The notes under the pieces are model-generated. The model was not told where the DNA came from. It saw nothing but the letters and a program-made list of their open reading frames with translations, and ran no database searches. DNA of 64,000 nt from contig NZ_FOAI01000015.1 in the NCBI RefSeq assembly GCF_900109705.1, forward strand, positions 31,922 to 95,921, read 5' to 3'. This document shows, in pieces, positions 60,305 to 64,000 of this stretch (the stretch's first letter is position 1; every line of letters begins with the position of its first letter). This stretch comes from Roseivivax marinus (GTDB taxonomy: Bacteria; Pseudomonadota; Alphaproteobacteria; Rhodobacterales; Rhodobacteraceae). The position numbers and the translations under genes were made by a program.

Positions 60305-61566
60305 GCCGCGATGAACTCGTTCCACTTGCGGACCATGTACTGGTTCTCGTCCATGACCGCGTTCCAGCAGGCGACCGAGCCCATGCGCTCCTCGTAGGAG
60401 CCGCCGTCGCGGGTCGCGCCGGCCTCTTCCAGCAGGCGGCCATCCGGGGCCATGATGTCCTGCTCGGCTTCCGCGCCTTCGTACCAGTAGGCCCACTCAT
60501 AGGGCTCCATGAACTCTTTCGCGGTGTCGAGGACGGCCGGGTAGTAGCCCTGCTTCGACAAGTGCGCGCCGGCCCAGCCGGACAGGAACCAGTTGATGAA
60601 CTCGTAGGCCGCGTCTTCCTTGCGGCCCTCGATGGTGCGAGGCAGGCCGAAGCCCGACGCCCAGGCGCGGTAGCCCTCTTGAAGCGGCTGGTAGACGCAG
60701 GGGATTCCTTGCGTGCGCACCGCGGTCACGGCCGGCGACCACATCGACTGGATCACCACCTCGCCCGAGGCCATCAGGTTCACCGATTCCTGAAAGTTCG
60801 ACCAGAAGGCCCGGAACTGCCCCGCCCGCTTGGCCTCGATCAGCGCGGCGATGGTCGCATCGATCTCCTCGCGGGTCATGTTGCCCTTGTCGCCGTAGGT
60901 CAGGTCGCCGCGCGCCTCGAGCGCCATCGCCGCGTCCATGATGCCGATGGACGGGATGTTCAGGATAGACGCCTTGCCCGCGAAATCGGGATCAAGAAGC
61001 GACGCCCACGACGTGATCTCCTTGTCGATCAGGTCGGGCCGGATGCCGAGCGTATCGGCGTTGTAGGTCGTCGGAATGAGCGTGATCCACTCCGTCGGCG
61101 ACGACGCGAAGGAGGTCGAGTCCTGCCCTTCGAGATACAGCACCTCGTGCGGCGCGGTGCCGTCCAAACCCACCTGCTCGCCGTTCACGGTGCCCTCGGA
61201 GATCACCGTGGCCAGCTGGTCGATCCGGTCGATGCGGCTGGCGTCCATGCCTTTCATGTTGCCCGACGGCACGAGGTTCGGCAGCGAGAAGTACTCCGAA
61301 TCCACAAGGTCGAACGAGTTCGGCTGGGTGATGACGCGGCGCGGCACCTCGTCGGTGTTCACGGCGATGTACTCGATGTCGATGCCCAGGTCCTCGGAGG
61401 CCTTCTCGGCGATGGCGGGGGACTGGTTCACGGCCGTGGACAGGTAGCGCAGCGTCACGCGCTCCTGCGCGTGGACGAACGGCGCTGGAAACGCCGCGCT
61501 GCCGGCAAGCGCCGCAGCGCCGCGCAGGACGGAACGTCGCGTGGTCGTCGTCTTGGTCATCATCAC
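60301..61566 (-). CDS. ABC transporter substrate-binding protein (PotD type, Tat signal)
   Basis: 421 residues. N-terminus TTTTRRSVLRGAAALAGSAAFPAPFVHA shows a twin-arginine signal, so it is exported folded by Tat. Type-2 periplasmic fold similar to spermidine/putrescine binders (PTEWITLIPTTYNADTLGIRPDL, FINWFLSGWAGAHLSKQGYYPAV). Neighbouring racemase and PuuE-like genes suggest the ligand may be a ureide or hydantoin rather than a polyamine. Confidence 0.9.
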   Translation of the reverse strand: MMMTKTTTTRRSVLRGAAALAGSAAFPAPFVHAQERVTLRYLSTAVNQSPAIAEKASEDLGIDIEYIAVNTDEVPRRVITQPNSFDLVDSEYFSLPNLVPSGNMKGMDASRIDRIDQLATVISEGTVNGEQVGLDGTAPHEVLYLEGQDSTSFASSPTEWITLIPTTYNADTLGIRPDLIDKEITSWASLLDPDFAGKASILNIPSIGIMDAAMALEARGDLTYGDKGNMTREEIDATIAALIEAKRAGQFRAFWSNFQESVNLMASGEVVIQSMWSPAVTAVRTQGIPCVYQPLQEGYRAWASGFGLPRTIEGRKEDAAYEFINWFLSGWAGAHLSKQGYYPAVLDTAKEFMEPYEWAYWYEGAEAEQDIMAPDGRLLEEAGATRDGGSYEERMGSVACWNAVMDENQYMVRKWNEFIAA

Positions 61567-61611
61567 TCTCCTGTTGGTCTTCTTTTGTTGATCCGATGGG
61601 GTGCGCCGACG

Positions 61612-62601
61612 TCAGCCGTCGCGCGACAGCTCGTGCGCGGCCTCTGGCTGCCAGCCCAGGGCGACCTCGGAGCCCTCGCGCAGGGGGCTTTCGAAGAAGG
61701 TCCGTTCGCCCATGACCGCGGTCAGGCTCTCGCCCGCGTCGGTCTCGAGCCCCACGCGCACGTCCGGGCCGCGGTATTCGATCTCGCTCACCCGGGCGCG
61801 GCGGCGCGCCTCAGCGGCACGGGCGTCGGGCAGAATGGACAGGTCATCCGCGCGCAGCGTGATCGTGCGGCCCTCGTCCTCGAGGATGTTGTGACCGCCG
61901 ATGAAGCGCGCCACGAACGGCGTGCGCGGGGCGTTGTAGATCTCGCGCGGTGGCGCGGCCTGGCCGTCGTTCATCACCACCACCAGATCGGCCAGCGCCA
62001 TCGCCTCCTCCTGGCTGTGGGTGACGTGGATGAAGGTGATGCCGAGCTCGGCCTGGATGCGCCGCAGTTCCGACCGCATGCGCACGCGCAGGAACGGATC
62101 GAGCGCCGAGAGCGGCTCGTCGAGCAGAAGCACCGACGGGTCGGTCATCAGCGCACGCGCAAGCGCGACCCGCTGCTGCTGGCCGCCCGAGAGCTGCTGC
62201 GGCGTACGGTCGGCAAACTCCGTCATCGAGACAAGCTCGAGTGTATGCGCCGCCCGCTCGCGCCGTTCCTCCTTGGCCACGCCCTTCATCCGCAGCGAGA
62301 ACGCGACGTTCTCTGCCACGCTCAGATGCGGGAAGAGCGCGTAGTTCTGGAACATCATCGCGGTGCCGCGGGCTGCGGGTGGATCGTCGTTCACGACGCG
62401 CGGGCCGATCATGATGTCACCATCGGTGACGTCCTCGTGACCCGCGATCATCCGCAGCGTGGAGGACTTGCCACAGCCCGAGGGGCCGAGCAGGCAGCAA
62501 TACTTTCCCGCGGGGATCTTGAGGCTGATGGCGTCCACCGCGAGCGCGTCGCCGTAGCGTTTGGTGACGGCGGCCAGTTCGACTGTCTGCGCTTCGGACA
62601 T
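61612..62601 (-). CDS. ABC transporter ATPase (PotA type)
   Basis: 329 residues from ATG 62601 (GGGAGCG upstream). Walker A GPSGCGKSS, signature LSGGQQQRVALARA, Walker B VLLLDEPLSALD, switch His in FIHVTHSQEEAM, C-terminal TOBE domain. First gene of an eight-gene minus-strand operon. Confidence 0.93.
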   Translation of the reverse strand: MSEAQTVELAAVTKRYGDALAVDAISLKIPAGKYCCLLGPSGCGKSSTLRMIAGHEDVTDGDIMIGPRVVNDDPPAARGTAMMFQNYALFPHLSVAENVAFSLRMKGVAKEERRERAAHTLELVSMTEFADRTPQQLSGGQQQRVALARALMTDPSVLLLDEPLSALDPFLRVRMRSELRRIQAELGITFIHVTHSQEEAMALADLVVVMNDGQAAPPREIYNAPRTPFVARFIGGHNILEDEGRTITLRADDLSILPDARAAEARRRARVSEIEYRGPDVRVGLETDAGESLTAVMGERTFFESPLREGSEVALGWQPEAAHELSRDG

Positions 62602-63024
62602 GCAACGCTCCCTTGTTGCGGCATACCGAAAGAGCGCGAGACCGCATCGCTCAAGCACGGCCCGGCGGCGGTCGTGTGAGACCGTGGGCCCACGGCGCCA
62701 TTTGCACAAAGATTCAGCCGAACAGCGCGGATCGCCGCAATAGGAGGCAGATATTCAACTCTCGCGACATGTGGTGGCGCTCGGGACCCGAACCGCCAGG
62801 CTGCTCCGAGCGTAGATGCGCCGCTCGTCCCGGTCCGGATGTCATCTTCTGACCGGCGCTGTCGCCGCTCCGCGGTCAATCGGCCCCCGCGGCCAAGAGC
62901 GACTTCGCCCCTGCCCGCGCCAAGAAAAGCCTCCGACGCCGCCTCAACTCCCGCAGCGGTGCGCGATCGCAGCCTCGCGAATTTCGCCTTGTTTCCCGGG
63001 GACCGGGCCGCTAGACGGGTCAGC
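62602..63024. other. 423-bp gap between the PotA-type gene and the tRNA-Ser remnant
   Basis: No frame with family resemblance or good ribosome binding site. It must include the promoter of the minus-strand potA-type operon; no regulator gene is adjacent. Nothing further recognised. Confidence 0.45.
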
Positions 63025-63064
63025 GGAGACGTGGCCGAGTGGTCGAAGGCGCTCCCCTGCTAAG
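63025..63064 (+). pseudogene. 5' remnant of tRNA-Ser(GCU)
   Basis: GGAGACGTGGCCGAGTGG, then TCGAAGGCGCTCCCCTGCTAAG match the acceptor 5' strand, D-arm and anticodon loop with anticodon GCT of a tRNA-Ser. At 63065 similarity stops; the anticodon 3' arm, long variable arm and T-arm are absent. GCTAAGTTAGC (63059-63069) makes a palindrome at the break. A truncated tRNA like this marks a likely recombination or island boundary. Confidence 0.8.
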
Positions 63065-63539
63065 TTAGCGCAAGTATCTGAATATACTTGGAAAAATCAT
63101 ACCCTCGCTTAAATTTGCCAGGTTCTTGCCGTGCGCCGCTGGCGCCGATCTTTAGGTCCTGTTGGGCGCGCTAACCTTGTTGGTCTGCTTCGAAAGCCGG
63201 TCCACCTTTCGCTACACGTCCTCAATTTCCGCCTTCAACTGCGAAGCACTTGGACGGAAAGGCGGAGTGGATAACTTCGCTGCACAGTCGAAATTATCCG
63301 GCTTGGGCAGGATGCAGACCTCGAACGCGCGGACACAGGTGGAGCTCACTGTCGCAATCGGCAAAGTCCGGCCGTTCAGCGATGTCTTGACGCTACGACT
63401 CGGCTTCACCGGAGCCGCCATTCGAACCAGCGTGCAGCGTATCCTTGGGGGCCAAGGTCAGTAGCACGGACTTTCTGACCCTCTGCTGCAACTGCGTGGG
63501 TGGATTATGCGCAGTGGCCCGACGGCTATCCTCGTGCCC
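63065..63539. other. 475-bp stretch past the tRNA remnant
   Basis: Noticeably richer in A and T at its start (63070-63120). A 100-codon plus-strand frame at 63162-63464 lacks a ribosome binding site and family resemblance, so it is not called. No integrase or repeat is recognisable within it. Confidence 0.45.
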
Positions 63540-64000
63540 TCAGGCAGCCTCATAGCTTGAGAAGATCTCTGTGCTACCATCCCTGCGGATAAGAAAGACA
63601 TCGTAGGCTTCGCGACTATTCTCCGGTCCCATGCCCGGTGATCCGTAAGGCATGCCGGGCACGGCGAGACCGACGGCATCGGGGCGCTCGGATAGCAGTC
63701 TTCGAATGTCGGCCGTCGGCACATGCCCTTCGATCATGTAGCCCTCGACCTCGCCGGTGTGACAGGAGGCCATATCCTGGGGAATGCCGTTCTCGAGCTT
63801 GTGCTGGATCAGGAGTGTGCCGAAGCTGCGCTCGGTGGTGACTGTGAAGCCGTCCTCCTTCAGGATTTCGATCCAGGCGGTGCAGCACCCGCAGTTCGGA
63901 TCTTTCAGGACGTGGATCGCGGGAGAGCTTTGGGACAGACCGGCGGTCGGCACTGTCGCGGCGAAGCACGCGGCGGAAGCCATCATGGCGCGGCGGGTGA
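63540..64000 (-). CDS. DUF411 copper-related protein, 5' end beyond the window
   Basis: At least 148 residues. DUF411 signature HVLKDPNCGCCTAWIEILKEDGF with a CGCC metal-binding site, and IPQDMASCHTGEVEGYMIEGHVPTADI. The frame stays open to the window edge and reads TRRAMMASAACFA just upstream, a probable twin-arginine export signal whose start lies outside. Family members are periplasmic and associated with copper resistance. It lies beyond the tRNA-Ser break, so may be on an acquired island. Confidence 0.85.
   Translation of the reverse strand, partial: TRRAMMASAACFAATVPTAGLSQSSPAIHVLKDPNCGCCTAWIEILKEDGFTVTTERSFGTLLIQHKLENGIPQDMASCHTGEVEGYMIEGHVPTADIRRLLSERPDAVGLAVPGMPYGSPGMGPENSREAYDVFLIRRDGSTEIFSSYEAA

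Noticed and set aside
63162..63464. 100-codon plus-strand frame past the tRNA-Ser remnant
   Set aside because: No ribosome binding site or recognisable motif; composition typical of non-coding DNA.
1..64000. CRISPR array or riboswitch
   Set aside because: No regularly spaced direct repeats of CRISPR size, and no leader matched a riboswitch core known to me.

Overview
The window looks like chromosomal DNA of a marine Rhodobacteraceae (Roseobacter-type) alphaproteobacterium. The reasons are very GC-rich genes with GC-ending codons, tight ATGA/GTGA gene overlaps, many TRAP and ABC importers with FadR/GntR regulators, a six-gene Mrp antiporter with fused A and B subunits, and a DMSP-demethylase-like gene beside methanethiol oxidase. 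No rRNA or CRISPR is seen. One intact tRNA (Thr-UGU) lies at 9410-9485, and a broken tRNA-Ser(GCU) lies at 63025-63064.

Left part (1-24155). A GcvT/DmdA-like demethylase, an IclR regulator and a divergent operon (methanethiol oxidase, 2Fe-2S ferredoxin, CoA-binding protein, rhodanese, crotonase, acyl-CoA ligase) read as a possible methylated-sulfur catabolic locus. Then come a Na+/proline symporter, tRNA-Thr, gamma-glutamyltransferase, and the Mrp antiporter operon on the minus strand. Next is a gene fusing a FadR-type GntR regulator to a lactonase-like amidohydrolase, followed by its TRAP transporter, and then a membrane-fused spermidine-synthase-like protein that appears to lack a normal start codon.

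Centre (24156-32552). The least explained region. An AT-rich leader precedes a Roadblock/LC7 protein and four GTPases in the order dynamin-like, small GTPase, dynamin-like, small GTPase. The two dynamin-like proteins are paralogues of each other, and so are the two small GTPases. The last GTPase has a degenerate G3 motif, a long low-complexity linker and a C-terminal domain with Roadblock-like character. I know of no described function for this arrangement and regard it as the best candidate for an uncharacterised membrane-remodelling or GTPase-switch system.

Right part (33060-64000). A homogentisate operon (hmgA, fahA, MBL-fold protein, FAD hydroxylase, small DUF2783 protein) faces a MarR regulator. 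A hexonate operon (FadR regulator, TRAP transporter, Zn-dehydrogenase, UxaB, UxaA, KdgK) is best explained by L-galactonate-like substrates feeding 2-keto-3-deoxygluconate. A sugar ABC importer locus has its ATPase gene divergent from the rest across two perfect palindromes. A polyamine-type ABC importer operon carries a hydantoin/allantoin-racemase-like protein and a PuuE-like deacetylase, suggesting a ureide or hydantoin substrate. The window ends beyond the tRNA-Ser remnant in less GC-rich DNA with a DUF411 copper-type gene, consistent with the edge of a genomic island.

Strong hairpins without genes recur directly after periplasmic binding-protein genes (20671, 45705, 51766) and after the Roadblock gene (25024), suggesting unequal expression within these operons.
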